A DNA stretch of 64,000 nucleotides from an uncultured Woeseiaceae bacterium (lineage in GTDB: Bacteria; Pseudomonadota; Gammaproteobacteria; Steroidobacterales; Woeseiaceae), in NCBI GenBank assembly GCA_945788625.1, contig CALZMQ010000013.1:5360-69359 (forward strand), given 5' to 3'. The notes beneath the pieces are model-generated. The model was not told the origin of the DNA, did no database searches, and was given only the letters and a program-made list of their open reading frames with translations. Below, piece after piece: positions 43,104 through 52,586 of this stretch (its first letter is position 1; the number at the start of each line of letters is the position of its first letter). The translations under genes were made by a program, and so were the position numbers.

Positions 43104-44327
43104 TTGAAGATCACAGACGCTAAAGTCTTTGTCGGGGGTCCGGGTAAGAATTACGTTACCTTGAAGATTCTGACCGATGAGGGAATCTATGGGCTGGGTG
43201 ACGCGACGCTCAATTGTCGGGAAACGCTGCCTGCCAAGTACCTGGAAGACTATTTGATTCCGTGCCTGATCGGTAAAGACCCGCGCAACAGCGAAGACAT
43301 CTGGCAGTATTTCTATCGGGGCGCCTATTTTAGAGGCGGTCCGATTGCTATGGCGGCCATCGGTGCGATCGACATGGCATTGTGGGATATCAAGGGCAAG
43401 TTGGCCGGCTTGCCGGTTTACCAATTGCTTGGTGGCAAGAGTCGTGACGGCGCGCTCGTCTATGCGCACGCCACGGGTCACGATCTGGAGGCTTTGCTAG
43501 ACACCATTGCGCACTATCAGTCTCAGGGCTACAAGGCGGTTCGCGTGCAGTGTGGCATTCCGGGCATGCCGAAGGGCGGATACGGTATCGCGGCGCACGA
43601 CGACGATTCAAAGCATTTCATAACGCAATTTGGCTCACTTCCTGACGAAGAAGTCTGGAACACCGAAAAATATTTACAATACATGCCCACAGTATTCGAG
43701 AAAATTCGTGAGCGGTTTGGTGATGACCTCAAGGTACTGCATGACGTACACCATCGCCTGTTGCCGAGGGAAGCGGCGGCATTCGGCAAAGAGATCGAAA
43801 AATTCAACCTGTACTGGATGGAAGACCCAACCCCGGCGGAAGATCAGTCGGCGCTAAGGCTGCTCAGGCAGCACACGACTGTGCCGATCGCTATCGGAGA
43901 AGTCTTTAATTCCCTGTGGGATTGCAAACAGCTGATAGAGGAGGAGCTGATCGACTTTATTCGTGTCTCAGTGACCTATGCCGGTGGTATCACACACGTC
44001 AGGCGCATTGTCGAGCTTGCCGCGTTGCACCATGTCAGAACCGGCTTTCACGGCGCGCCAAGCCATTCCCCACTCTCCATGGCCGCGCAGGGGCACATAA
44101 ACGCGTGGGCCCCCAACTTCGGGATCCAGGAGTACCTGGTTCTGGGTACAGCAGAGTGCGATGCACTGTTTCCATCGGACCACTGCTACAAAGAGGGATT
44201 GTTCCATATCAGTGACGCGCCGGGGCTCGGTGTCGACTTTGATGAGAACGAGGCGAAACGCTACTCCTACGAGCGTCGATACCATCCTGTTGTAAGAATG
44301 GAAGACGGAACCCTGTGGAACTATTGA
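43104..44327 (+). CDS. manD: D-mannonate dehydratase of the enolase superfamily (ManD/RspA)
   Basis: A 407-residue enolase-superfamily enzyme. The metal ligands are visible (Asp in VLHDVHHRLLP, Glu in MEDPTPAEDQ, Glu in IAIGEVFNS), as is the His of GFHGAPSHSPLSM. YAHATGHDLEAL marks the ManD subgroup, which dehydrates D-mannonate to KDG. The TTG at 43104 is taken as start: GGAG lies eight bases upstream and the protein then begins MKITDAKVFV, as in relatives. An ATG at 43056 would add 16 unrelated residues. It duplicates the reaction of UxuA with a different fold. Confidence 0.9.
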   Translation: MKITDAKVFVGGPGKNYVTLKILTDEGIYGLGDATLNCRETLPAKYLEDYLIPCLIGKDPRNSEDIWQYFYRGAYFRGGPIAMAAIGAIDMALWDIKGKLAGLPVYQLLGGKSRDGALVYAHATGHDLEALLDTIAHYQSQGYKAVRVQCGIPGMPKGGYGIAAHDDDSKHFITQFGSLPDEEVWNTEKYLQYMPTVFEKIRERFGDDLKVLHDVHHRLLPREAAAFGKEIEKFNLYWMEDPTPAEDQSALRLLRQHTTVPIAIGEVFNSLWDCKQLIEEELIDFIRVSVTYAGGITHVRRIVELAALHHVRTGFHGAPSHSPLSMAAQGHINAWAPNFGIQEYLVLGTAECDALFPSDHCYKEGLFHISDAPGLGVDFDENEAKRYSYERRYHPVVRMEDGTLWNY

Positions 44328-44340
44328 GAAGGGGAGAATC

Positions 44341-44448
44341 ATGATTTTTCAAGAACGGCTCCTCAATCATGTTCTTCAGGGTCACCGAAAACCGCGACTG
44401 AATCCCGACTACGGACCGTGCGTAGACGTTGTTTCGTTGCCAAGGTAG
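44341..44448 (+). CDS. Small ORF (35 codons) or truncated gene start
   Basis: An ATG at 44341 is preceded by AGAAGGGGAGAATC, a very strong ribosome-binding site, directly after manD. It codes for MIFQERLLNHVLQGHRKPR and 16 more residues, then TAG. No family is recognised. The good signal and short length suggest either a small protein or the start of a gene whose body was replaced when the PL17 gene came next. Confidence 0.35.
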   Translation: MIFQERLLNHVLQGHRKPRLNPDYGPCVDVVSLPR

Positions 44449-44483
44449 ATTGTACATATCATTCTCGAGAGGCTCGGCTGCGT

Positions 44484-46733
44484 ATGACAACTTTAAGAAA
44501 GACAGCGCTATTTCTGATGCTTCTGGTCGCGACTGTTCCGACACTGGCGGCAGAAGGGGAACACCCGAAACTCATCATGACCAAAGCAGGCGTCGAGAAG
44601 ATCCGGGCGGAGCTGGGCTCCGTGCCCCTTTTCGACGCATCTTTGCAAAGCGTCAGGGCAGAGGTTGACGCTGAAATCGAACTCGGCATCGACACCCCGG
44701 TTCCACTGGACTATTCAGGCGGTTATACGCACGAGCGCCACAAGCGCAACTTCTTCATCATGCAGAAAGCCGGCGTTCTGTACCAGATCCTCGAGGACGA
44801 CAAATACGCCAACTATGTCCGCGACATGCTGTTCCAGTACGAGGCGATGTACAAAGACCTGCCGTTGCACCCAAAAACGAGGTCGTACGCGCGCGGCAAA
44901 CTGTTCTGGCAATGCCTGAACGATGCCAACTGGCTCGTGTACGTGAGCCAGGCTTACGACACCATCTACGATTACCTTTCTGCGGAGGAGCGGGCAACGC
45001 TCGAGAAAAATCTCTTCCGGCCGTTTGCCGATCATATTTCCATCGACAGCCCGCAGTTCTTCAACCGGGTGCACAACCACAGCACCTGGGGCAACGCCGC
45101 GGTCGGCATGATCGGGCTGGTCATGGACGACGACGAACTGGTCCAGCGAGCGCTGCACGGCATTCCGTTCGACGAGATCGACACCGCCGCCAAGGATAAC
45201 GACGGCGGCTTCATTTACGACAAAGACGGGAGAGCCGGCTTCCTGGCGAACCTCGACGAGCCGTTCTCGCCGGATGGCTACTACACGGAAGGCCCTTACT
45301 ACCAGCGGTATGCCATGTACCCGTTCCTGATCTTTGCACAGGGGCTGCACAACGCGAAACCCGAGCTGAAGATTTTCGAGAACAACGGAGAAGTGTTGCT
45401 GAAAGCTGTGGATGCACTGCTGAACCTGTCGGATGCGGACGGCGAGTTTTTCCCGCTAAACGACGGGCAGAAAGGCATGTCCTGGCATGCCGGGTCCATT
45501 GTGACGGCCGTCGATATTGCCTATCACATGGGCGGTGAAGATCCCCGGCTCCTGAGTATCGCCGAGGCACAGGGCCAGGTCCTTCTCGATGATGCAGGCT
45601 TTGCTGTCGCTGCCGCCATTCGCGACGGGAAGACGCAACCCTTTGCGAAGGCGTCCGTCAATTTATCCGACGGGCCGGATGGCACACAGGGCGGCGTCGC
45701 CATCCTACGCTACGGCGATGAGGATCTGACGCTCGTCTACAAGTACGCCGCCCAGGGCCTGAGCCATGGTCACTACGACAAGCTCTCGTATTCCCTTTAC
45801 GAGAAGGGTGATGAGGTCCTGCAGGACTACGGGCTCGCGCGATTCGTCAATATCGAGCAAAAGGGTGGCGGAAATTATCTGAAGGAAAACAAAACGTGGG
45901 CCAAGCAGACGATCGCACACAACACGATCATCCAGAACGAAACGTCGCATTTTAAAGGAAAGTACGAGATTGGCAGCCGGCACCACTCGGAGCTCTACTT
46001 CTACGACGACACGAACAGCGAAGCGCAGGTGGTTAGTGCCACCGAGTCCAATGCCTATCCGGGGACGGAACTGCAGCGGACCATGGCGATGATCAAGAAC
46101 AGGAACTTCAGCAAACGCTTCCTGCTGGATATTCTCAAAGTCAGGTCGGACACGAAGAATCAGTACGATCTGCCGTTCTATTTCATGGGGCAGGTACTGC
46201 AGGTCAACTTCGACTACGACACGCCGTCGACGTTAAGTGCCCTGGGGAAGAAGAACGGGTATCAGCATCTGTACGTCGAGGGGCAGGGCAGCCCCGGCGC
46301 TGATAACACGAAATTCTCATGGATGGGTCACGGCAAGTTCTACACGCTGACCGCGGTGACTGAAGACTCCGACGAACTGCTGTTCACGCGAATCGGCGCC
46401 AACGACCCGGAATTCAATCTGCGCCGGGATGCGGCCTTCATGCTTCGGCGGAAAGCCGCCGGCGACACGATATTCGCGACGGTAGTCGAGCCGCACGGCA
46501 GCTACAGCCCGGTATCCGAGCTTGCCCTCGATTCAAACAGCAATATCGCAGCGCTGAATGTTGTCCACGACGATGAAAACTACACGGCAGTCGCCATCGA
46601 AGACCTGGAGGGGCACACCAGTGTGTTCATCCTGGCGAATACGGATGCGTCAGTGACCACGAAGCATCAGCTGAAGATAGACGGCAGGAAGTACCACTGG
46701 GCTGGCCCCTATCACTATTCTGGCCCGGACTAG
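44484..46733 (+). CDS. PL17-type oligoalginate lyase (exolytic)
   Basis: A 749-residue exported enzyme. A signal peptide ends PTLA before AEGEH. The first half is an alpha/alpha barrel with the PL17 alginate-lyase motifs NRVHNHSTWGNAAVGMIGL (active-site Asn and His) and SPDGYYTEGPYYQRYAMYPFLIFA (catalytic Tyr). The second half is the heparinase II/III-like beta-sheet domain with GLSHGHYDKLSYSLYEKGDEVLQDYG. Such enzymes release unsaturated monouronate from alginate oligomers in the periplasm. It has about the usual PL17 length. The ATG at 44484 gives the signal peptide; the upstream ATG at 44418 has none. Confidence 0.92.
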   Translation: MTTLRKTALFLMLLVATVPTLAAEGEHPKLIMTKAGVEKIRAELGSVPLFDASLQSVRAEVDAEIELGIDTPVPLDYSGGYTHERHKRNFFIMQKAGVLYQILEDDKYANYVRDMLFQYEAMYKDLPLHPKTRSYARGKLFWQCLNDANWLVYVSQAYDTIYDYLSAEERATLEKNLFRPFADHISIDSPQFFNRVHNHSTWGNAAVGMIGLVMDDDELVQRALHGIPFDEIDTAAKDNDGGFIYDKDGRAGFLANLDEPFSPDGYYTEGPYYQRYAMYPFLIFAQGLHNAKPELKIFENNGEVLLKAVDALLNLSDADGEFFPLNDGQKGMSWHAGSIVTAVDIAYHMGGEDPRLLSIAEAQGQVLLDDAGFAVAAAIRDGKTQPFAKASVNLSDGPDGTQGGVAILRYGDEDLTLVYKYAAQGLSHGHYDKLSYSLYEKGDEVLQDYGLARFVNIEQKGGGNYLKENKTWAKQTIAHNTIIQNETSHFKGKYEIGSRHHSELYFYDDTNSEAQVVSATESNAYPGTELQRTMAMIKNRNFSKRFLLDILKVRSDTKNQYDLPFYFMGQVLQVNFDYDTPSTLSALGKKNGYQHLYVEGQGSPGADNTKFSWMGHGKFYTLTAVTEDSDELLFTRIGANDPEFNLRRDAAFMLRRKAAGDTIFATVVEPHGSYSPVSELALDSNSNIAALNVVHDDENYTAVAIEDLEGHTSVFILANTDASVTTKHQLKIDGRKYHWAGPYHYSGPD

Positions 46734-46794
46734 CGCTCGTCTGACCTCCGCAAGGTCGTTAGTGCATATTTCTCGTCTATCCCCCCCGGACAGG

Positions 46795-46824
46795 TTGCTT
46801 TTAAGGATTGGATTGGAGCATAAT
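46795..46824 (+). promoter_or_regulatory. Probable promoter of TonB receptor 2
   Basis: TTGCTT (46795-46800) and CATAAT (46819-46824) are 18 bases apart. Two FadR-type operators lie directly downstream, a typical repressor position. Confidence 0.5.
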
Positions 46825-46829
46825 AGAAT

Positions 46830-46844
46830 ATTGGTCATACCAAT
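46830..46844. promoter_or_regulatory. FadR/PdhR-type operator 1 upstream of TonB receptor 2
   Basis: ATTGGTCATACCAAT is a perfect ATTGGTnnnACCAAT palindrome, the same as the known PdhR-type consensus, five bases after the likely -10 element. Confidence 0.8.
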
Positions 46845-46854
46845 AATTCGGGCA

Positions 46855-46869
46855 ATTGGTCCTACCAAT
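46855..46869. promoter_or_regulatory. FadR/PdhR-type operator 2 upstream of TonB receptor 2
   Basis: ATTGGTCCTACCAAT, a second perfect site, centred 25 bases after the first. The pair suggests cooperative repression. Confidence 0.8.
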
Positions 46870-46946
46870 TTCTGACGACCGAATTAGAGGCGAAACGCTC
46901 TCGTCAAGCCGATAAGAATTACATTACGCAAATGGGGGATTCCGAA

Positions 46947-49900
46947 ATGCGTACCAGCAAGACCCTGACTCGTCTTCCGTTCACTAAAGCAATCCAAGCC
47001 GTGCTTATTAGCTTTGTCGCGGCGATTGTGCCAGGCAGCCTTTACGCCCAACAGACATCGAGTGGTGAAGATTCCATCGAAGAGATTGTTGTGCAGGGGA
47101 GCCGTGCAACGATCCAAAGTACTATCGATATCAAGCGAAACTCAACATCAATTGTTGATGGGCTCTCTGCGGTTGATATTGGTGACTTACCTGCCCTCTC
47201 GATCGGTGAAGCACTTGAATCGATCACCGGGGTAGGGGCACACCGGGAAAATGGTGGCGCGACGGAAATCTCCATTCGCGGTTTAGGACCGTTCCTAAGC
47301 GCTACGACGTTTAACGGTCGCATGGCAACCAACGGCTCGGGCGACCGCTCAGTCAACTTCTCACAATTCCCGTCCGAATTGATGAACAAGCTGGCGATCT
47401 ACAAGACGCAGGACGCCAGCCTGATTGAAGGTGGCGTTGCTGGTCTGATCGAACTCGGTACGCTGAGGCCGCTCGATTACGGCAAGCGTCGTCTCCAGGT
47501 TGACCTGAAAGGAAACTACAACCCTGATCAGCAGAACATTAATGACACATTGGCCGGTAGTGTGGGTTTTCGGGGCACCGCCAGCTATGTCAATCAATTT
47601 GATCTGGACAGTGGCGGCCGGTTAGGCATAGCGTTTGGGCTGCAGCGCAGTGATATCTCGCAGCCCGAGCAGGAAATGCGCTCTTCCAGTCCCAGTGGCA
47701 CTTCATTGTTTGCCTGCCTGGCAGACAACGACACCAACCAGGGTTATACAAACATCCCGGCGGCTGGCGAAGCAGATGATTGTGAAGACACCCTGGACAC
47801 AAACCAGAATGCCGGATTTGACACGGAGATTAACCCGGCTACCGGCGTTGCGTATGACGACGACCGTCCCTTCGCCTGGGCGGGCAGCTCGCGCGGATTC
47901 CGTCAGAATGATTCTCGCGATGAGCGTGATTCAGTCTTTGCGACATTCCAGTGGCAGCCCAATGACAGGTTAGAGATCAACCTGGATGCGCAATGGTCGG
48001 AGCGCGATCGGAATGAAGATCGCTACGATCTGAACTTCGCCAACATGAAGCGCAATACGCCTGGCGTAACGCTCGACGCCCTGCAATTCCAAACCAACGG
48101 TACGGTTATTAGCTGGGCAGGTGAGACCGATATTGACTCCAACGGCGAGCTGTGGAACAGGCTCGAAGAATATTCGGGCGTGGGACTGACAGTTGACTAC
48201 GTCATCAACGATCGGCTCAGCATGGCCGTGGATTTTTCGACATCGGAAACGACACGTACGGAACAGCAGGCTTCATTCCGCCAGCAAACGCCAAGCAGGC
48301 AGGACGTGACGTTCTCGCGCAACCAGGATGGCTATGTAGCCTGGACGGTTGAAGACTTCGACATTACTGATCCGGCCAATTTCAACGACAACCTGCGCGT
48401 GCGTCTTGATAACGATCTGGACATGGAAAATTCAGTCGATGCGATACGTTTCGATTTCAACTATGACCTGGATTCCGAGTTCATAGACAGCATCGAATTC
48501 GGGGCACGTGTGTCCGAACTTACTTATTATTCCGCCCGCGGTGGAAGCGCGAATGATAGTAACGGAGCTCGCGTTACCTACACGGTGAGTGATAACGATC
48601 CGGCAGTGATGGCCTGCGCCCAGGCATTTCCAGAAAGCAGCTTCTTGAGCTCAGCGGATATGGGGGGGCTGGTTACAAATGTCGATGCGACCGGCAATGT
48701 CCTCGATAGCCACAATGGCTGGGCTATTTTCGACAACGCCTGTCGTTTGGACGCCATCCTGGCGGGTAATGATGCCTCTCTGGCTTATCCAATAATCGGC
48801 AATCACCCACAGACGGTTGATGTAACCGAAGATACCCAGGCGTTCTACGTGAAAGCCAATTATGAAGGTGCGTGGGGCGACATGCCGATACGCGGTAACT
48901 TTGGAGTTCGCCTGGTGGATACGGACGTAACCGCCGTTGGCTACCGAAGCGCATTCATTATTGCGACCGATCCGGTTACCTCGGAGCTTTCCCTGCAGAC
49001 GACCGGCGAGCTCGAGTCGATCGCTGCGAAGCACAGTTACACAGAAGTTCTGCCGAGCTTCAACTTCGTCATGGACCTCGCCGACGACCTGATCCTGAGG
49101 GCCGGAATCTTCCGTGGTCTGTCACGTGCTGATCCATCCGACATGGGTTTCCAACGTGCCTTCCAGGCAGCGGGTGACGATGAAGATCCACCGCTGACTA
49201 TTGAAGAGTTGATTACCGGCGTGACGGGGTCGGGCAACCCGTATGCAGATCCCCTGACATCCTGGAACTATGACCTCGCGCTGGAGTGGTATCCAAATGA
49301 GGATTCAATCCTGGCGGCAACGGTATACATGAAGAACTTTACTGGTGGCTTTACCAATACAGTTGTTTCGGAAGACTACGTGGTCGATGGTGAAACACTG
49401 ACGTTCCCCATTGTGCTGCAGCAGACAAACAACGATACCAGCACATTGACAGGTATCGAACTGACTGCCTCGCACAACTTCTCGTGGTTGCCGGGGTTCC
49501 TGAGCGGGTTCGGTGGAAAGATCAGCTATAATTACGCCGACTCCGATTTTGAATTCAATGATAGCCTCTACGGTGATCGCGGCTTCTTTGATGAGAGCGG
49601 TAATTTCAATCAAACCCACGCCGGGATAATCCCGCCTGGAGACGTCCCCGGATTCTCGAGAGAGACATTCTCGGGCCAGCTGTACTACCAGGTGGGTGAG
49701 TTTGATGCTTCTCTGATCTACAAGTACCGCACCAAGTACTTCAACCCGTATGTTTCCAATGGTACTCGTCTGCGGTATGTCGGAGAGGTCGGTGTATGGG
49801 AGGGTCGAGCGTCCTACTACATCACCGACAACATCCGGATTTCTGTTGAGGCGATCAACCTGTTTGACGAACCCAAGCATCAGTATTTCTTTGTTGATGA

Positions 49901-49964
49901 CAACTTGGGTGAAGCTAATTACTTCGGGTCAAGAGTGTTCTTTGGTCTGCGCGGCAAATTCTAG
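46947..49964 (+). CDS. TonB-dependent receptor (second, alginate cluster)
   Basis: A 1005-residue outer-membrane receptor. A signal peptide ends GSLYA before QQTSS. The TonB-box-like region (EEIVVQGSRATIQ), plug motifs (LPALSIGEALESITGVGAHREN, ATEISIRGLGPFL, EGGVAGLIELGTLRPL) and the barrel end VFFGLRGKF are present. It is related to the 23.5-kb receptor but clearly different in sequence. It lies just before the PL6 and PL7 lyase genes, so alginate oligomers are the likely cargo. The ATG at 46947 has GGGGGA seven bases upstream; an in-frame ATG at 46932 is weaker. Two operator palindromes precede it. Confidence 0.93.
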   Translation: MRTSKTLTRLPFTKAIQAVLISFVAAIVPGSLYAQQTSSGEDSIEEIVVQGSRATIQSTIDIKRNSTSIVDGLSAVDIGDLPALSIGEALESITGVGAHRENGGATEISIRGLGPFLSATTFNGRMATNGSGDRSVNFSQFPSELMNKLAIYKTQDASLIEGGVAGLIELGTLRPLDYGKRRLQVDLKGNYNPDQQNINDTLAGSVGFRGTASYVNQFDLDSGGRLGIAFGLQRSDISQPEQEMRSSSPSGTSLFACLADNDTNQGYTNIPAAGEADDCEDTLDTNQNAGFDTEINPATGVAYDDDRPFAWAGSSRGFRQNDSRDERDSVFATFQWQPNDRLEINLDAQWSERDRNEDRYDLNFANMKRNTPGVTLDALQFQTNGTVISWAGETDIDSNGELWNRLEEYSGVGLTVDYVINDRLSMAVDFSTSETTRTEQQASFRQQTPSRQDVTFSRNQDGYVAWTVEDFDITDPANFNDNLRVRLDNDLDMENSVDAIRFDFNYDLDSEFIDSIEFGARVSELTYYSARGGSANDSNGARVTYTVSDNDPAVMACAQAFPESSFLSSADMGGLVTNVDATGNVLDSHNGWAIFDNACRLDAILAGNDASLAYPIIGNHPQTVDVTEDTQAFYVKANYEGAWGDMPIRGNFGVRLVDTDVTAVGYRSAFIIATDPVTSELSLQTTGELESIAAKHSYTEVLPSFNFVMDLADDLILRAGIFRGLSRADPSDMGFQRAFQAAGDDEDPPLTIEELITGVTGSGNPYADPLTSWNYDLALEWYPNEDSILAATVYMKNFTGGFTNTVVSEDYVVDGETLTFPIVLQQTNNDTSTLTGIELTASHNFSWLPGFLSGFGGKISYNYADSDFEFNDSLYGDRGFFDESGNFNQTHAGIIPPGDVPGFSRETFSGQLYYQVGEFDASLIYKYRTKYFNPYVSNGTRLRYVGEVGVWEGRASYYITDNIRISVEAINLFDEPKHQYFFVDDNLGEANYFGSRVFFGLRGKF

Positions 49965-50009
49965 AACGCCATCGCATACATTGAGAATCACTTCTTGAGG
50001 AGCAAGAAA

Positions 50010-52520
50010 ATGAATTTAAAACAAGTTCTTTTGGTAGGGGTTGCAGCGACATTGATCGGCTGCGATGGAGGAGACCCGAAGGTTTCAGACTTCGGCACGA
50101 CCAATAGCCCTGGTACTGCCACAATCTCCGGCGTCGGCCTTGTGGGTGAGACACTCACAGCTGTGTTGTCCGATCCCGATGGGATACAGCAAAATACCGT
50201 GGCTTATCAGTGGAATGGAGACGGTGCGCCAATCTCCGGTGCCACCAGCTCTAGCTATACACTGACCGCCGCCGAGGGCCGCCAGGCGATCAACGTGAGT
50301 ATCCGTTACAAAGACGATAGAGATCTTTCGTCGACGGCTGTCTCCAATTCGATCACTGCAAGGCCACTCAATGTCGCACCAACATTGGCGATAGATGTGC
50401 CGGATGCCGGAGCGATTGTCGGACAGGCGCTCACTGCGATGCTCGTGGATGACAACGGGTTTGGCGCTGTGAATTACCAGTGGATCGGCAGTGTCACGGG
50501 CCCGATCGCTGGTGCTACGGACGTTACCTTCAGGCTGACGCCCAGTGAGGTCGGCGAAAACATCTCCGTCTCTGCGACGTATACGGATGACGACGGTTAC
50601 GATGAGGATTTGACCTCGGCTGAAGTAGGCCCCGTTACATCACCGCCGCCCGAAGGCAACGTGGAACTTACAGGCGAAATAGTCGTTGGCGATACGCTCA
50701 CCGCAACGGTTTTCGACGGTGACGGATTTGCCGCAGCGCCTGCTATCAACTACGTCTGGGTGGATGAAAACGGCGTCGAACTGCTGAATGAAACGACTGA
50801 TGAACTCACCAGTGAGCTGCTCCTTCTGCCTGCATACCTGGGTCTTTCGGTAACCGTAACTGCCTCTTACACCGATGCAGCCGCAAATGTGGAATCGCCT
50901 TCCGAGACCACGAGAGATTTCATACACAGCTTCATTGTCGACGGTGAGATGTCGCTCGCGGCGGCTGTAGGCATAGCAGTGGACGGCGACATTATCGGAC
51001 TCGATAGTGACATTGGCGCAGACGATTACGAGGACATGGCTGAGCTGGAGATAACCACCGACAATGTTACGTTGAGGCTTGTCTCAGGCAGTACCGCGGT
51101 AATCACCGGTTCCACCTGTATTGTCTATGGAAGTTCCACGACGGGCGTAGTTATTGATGGGCTGGTGTTTGACGATCTGTCGAATCCGAACACCGATAAC
51201 TGCGGTGAAGGGGAAGGATCCATTCGACTTCAGGGATCATTCAACACCTTCAGTAATAACCAGATTCTAGGGCAAGTGGAAACCCGGCCTCCCCACATAG
51301 GTGGTAGCGATGAACTGCACTACATGACCGTGGGCGGAACCGACAACGTGGTTGAACGCAATCTGTTCGAAGGCTTGCCGACAAGTGAAGCGAAAGAAGG
51401 CGCCGCGATCAGTATGTTTATCAGCAGATCGTCTGACGCTGATCCGGTTAACCAGCCCAACGGAAGCAATGAGCGCAATATCATTCAGTACAACCTGTTC
51501 AGGAACTTCCTGCCAGATGCCGTCGAGTCGGATGACCCTGCCGAATGGGATACGGATTCCAACGGATTCGGTGTTCAAGTCGGCCGTTCATCAAGCAGAG
51601 ATGGAGCGGGTTTTGGTGGTCACGTGGTCCAGTACAACCGTTTCGATACGGTGTTGACTGACCGACGCATTATCCTGGTACAAGGCGGTGGAAATACGAT
51701 TCACGGCAACACTGTCGTAAATTCCTGGGGTAATGTTGCCCTGGAACACGGGTATAACAACACGGTTTCCAGCAACATCATCATTTCCAGCGGCGCCGAC
51801 TACGAAGCTGAATTTGGAGGCATCACCGTAGGCGATAACCTGGACGGCGGTGTTTCGTTCGTCCCGTTAGGGCACACGATTGTTGACAACTATGTGGGCA
51901 ATATTTCCTCGGACTCGTCTGACCGAGCGGGGTTGCACATAGACTCGGAAACACTGGAGCCCAGCGACAGCTCAAGTGAGGTAATCTGGGAGTCTGGTTT
52001 AGATCTGACAAACGTCGTAGCTCGCAATACGTTCATCAATATCCGCAACGCCATTCAGTTTGAACACGATGCCAATGAAAACGGCGTTGAGAACTGTGAG
52101 AACCTGGATTACCTGCTGGATTTCGACGACAACCTGGTTGCAAACCAGAGTTCGGCGCTGAGCATTTTTGGCACGAGCGCCGGTGCGAATCGAACGGCGA
52201 TTCGCCTGGATGACTACACCGTGGATCATGGATGTCGACTGGATGATGCCTCTGAGTTCACGAACACGCATATCTACTCACAGGCTATCTCTGACACCGA
52301 TCTTTTGTTCAGAGCCGGTGGGTCGGCACTAGTGTCTGGCGTTAATGGCAATATCTTTGTCGATGGCTCAGAGGATGGCGCGACACTGACCGCGCCTGAC
52401 GAAAACCTCCTGGTAGAGGGCGCCGGTCCGGATGCAGATATCGGGGCTGATATTGACTCACTGTCCTTTATTTCTGAGGACATGGTCGGACCAGGGTCAA
52501 CCTGGACCGCAACCCCCTAG
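50010..52520 (+). CDS. PL6-like lyase lipoprotein with N-terminal Ig-like repeats
   Basis: An 836-residue surface or periplasmic lipoprotein (lipobox LIGC near residue 17). About 30-310 are three Ig-like repeats with the same layout (VGETLTAVLSDPDG...YQW...ISGATSSSYTLT; VGQALTAMLVDDNG...YQWIG; VGDTLTATVFDGDG...YVWVDE). They are followed by a right-handed beta-helix (about 310-836) with PL6/chondroitinase-B features: VTLRLVSGSTAVITG, GVVIDGLVFDDL, SFNTFSNNQI, NVVERNLFEG, NTIHGNTVVNSWGNVALEHG. The start at 50010 has GAGGAGC upstream. It is 45 bases after the TonB receptor, so they form one operon ending at a terminator. Activity on alginate is inferred from context. Confidence 0.82.
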   Translation: MNLKQVLLVGVAATLIGCDGGDPKVSDFGTTNSPGTATISGVGLVGETLTAVLSDPDGIQQNTVAYQWNGDGAPISGATSSSYTLTAAEGRQAINVSIRYKDDRDLSSTAVSNSITARPLNVAPTLAIDVPDAGAIVGQALTAMLVDDNGFGAVNYQWIGSVTGPIAGATDVTFRLTPSEVGENISVSATYTDDDGYDEDLTSAEVGPVTSPPPEGNVELTGEIVVGDTLTATVFDGDGFAAAPAINYVWVDENGVELLNETTDELTSELLLLPAYLGLSVTVTASYTDAAANVESPSETTRDFIHSFIVDGEMSLAAAVGIAVDGDIIGLDSDIGADDYEDMAELEITTDNVTLRLVSGSTAVITGSTCIVYGSSTTGVVIDGLVFDDLSNPNTDNCGEGEGSIRLQGSFNTFSNNQILGQVETRPPHIGGSDELHYMTVGGTDNVVERNLFEGLPTSEAKEGAAISMFISRSSDADPVNQPNGSNERNIIQYNLFRNFLPDAVESDDPAEWDTDSNGFGVQVGRSSSRDGAGFGGHVVQYNRFDTVLTDRRIILVQGGGNTIHGNTVVNSWGNVALEHGYNNTVSSNIIISSGADYEAEFGGITVGDNLDGGVSFVPLGHTIVDNYVGNISSDSSDRAGLHIDSETLEPSDSSSEVIWESGLDLTNVVARNTFINIRNAIQFEHDANENGVENCENLDYLLDFDDNLVANQSSALSIFGTSAGANRTAIRLDDYTVDHGCRLDDASEFTNTHIYSQAISDTDLLFRAGGSALVSGVNGNIFVDGSEDGATLTAPDENLLVEGAGPDADIGADIDSLSFISEDMVGPGSTWTATP

Positions 52521-52540
52521 CGGATGATTCCAGGTGACGA

Positions 52541-52576
52541 AAGGACCGGTGTGCGAAAGCCGCCGGTCCTTCTTTC
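52541..52576 (+). terminator. Terminator after the PL6-like lyase
   Basis: AAGGACCGG and CCGGTCCTT form a perfect 9-bp stem around a 13-base loop, followed by CTTTCT. Confidence 0.75.
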
Positions 52577-52586
52577 TGACCAGCCA

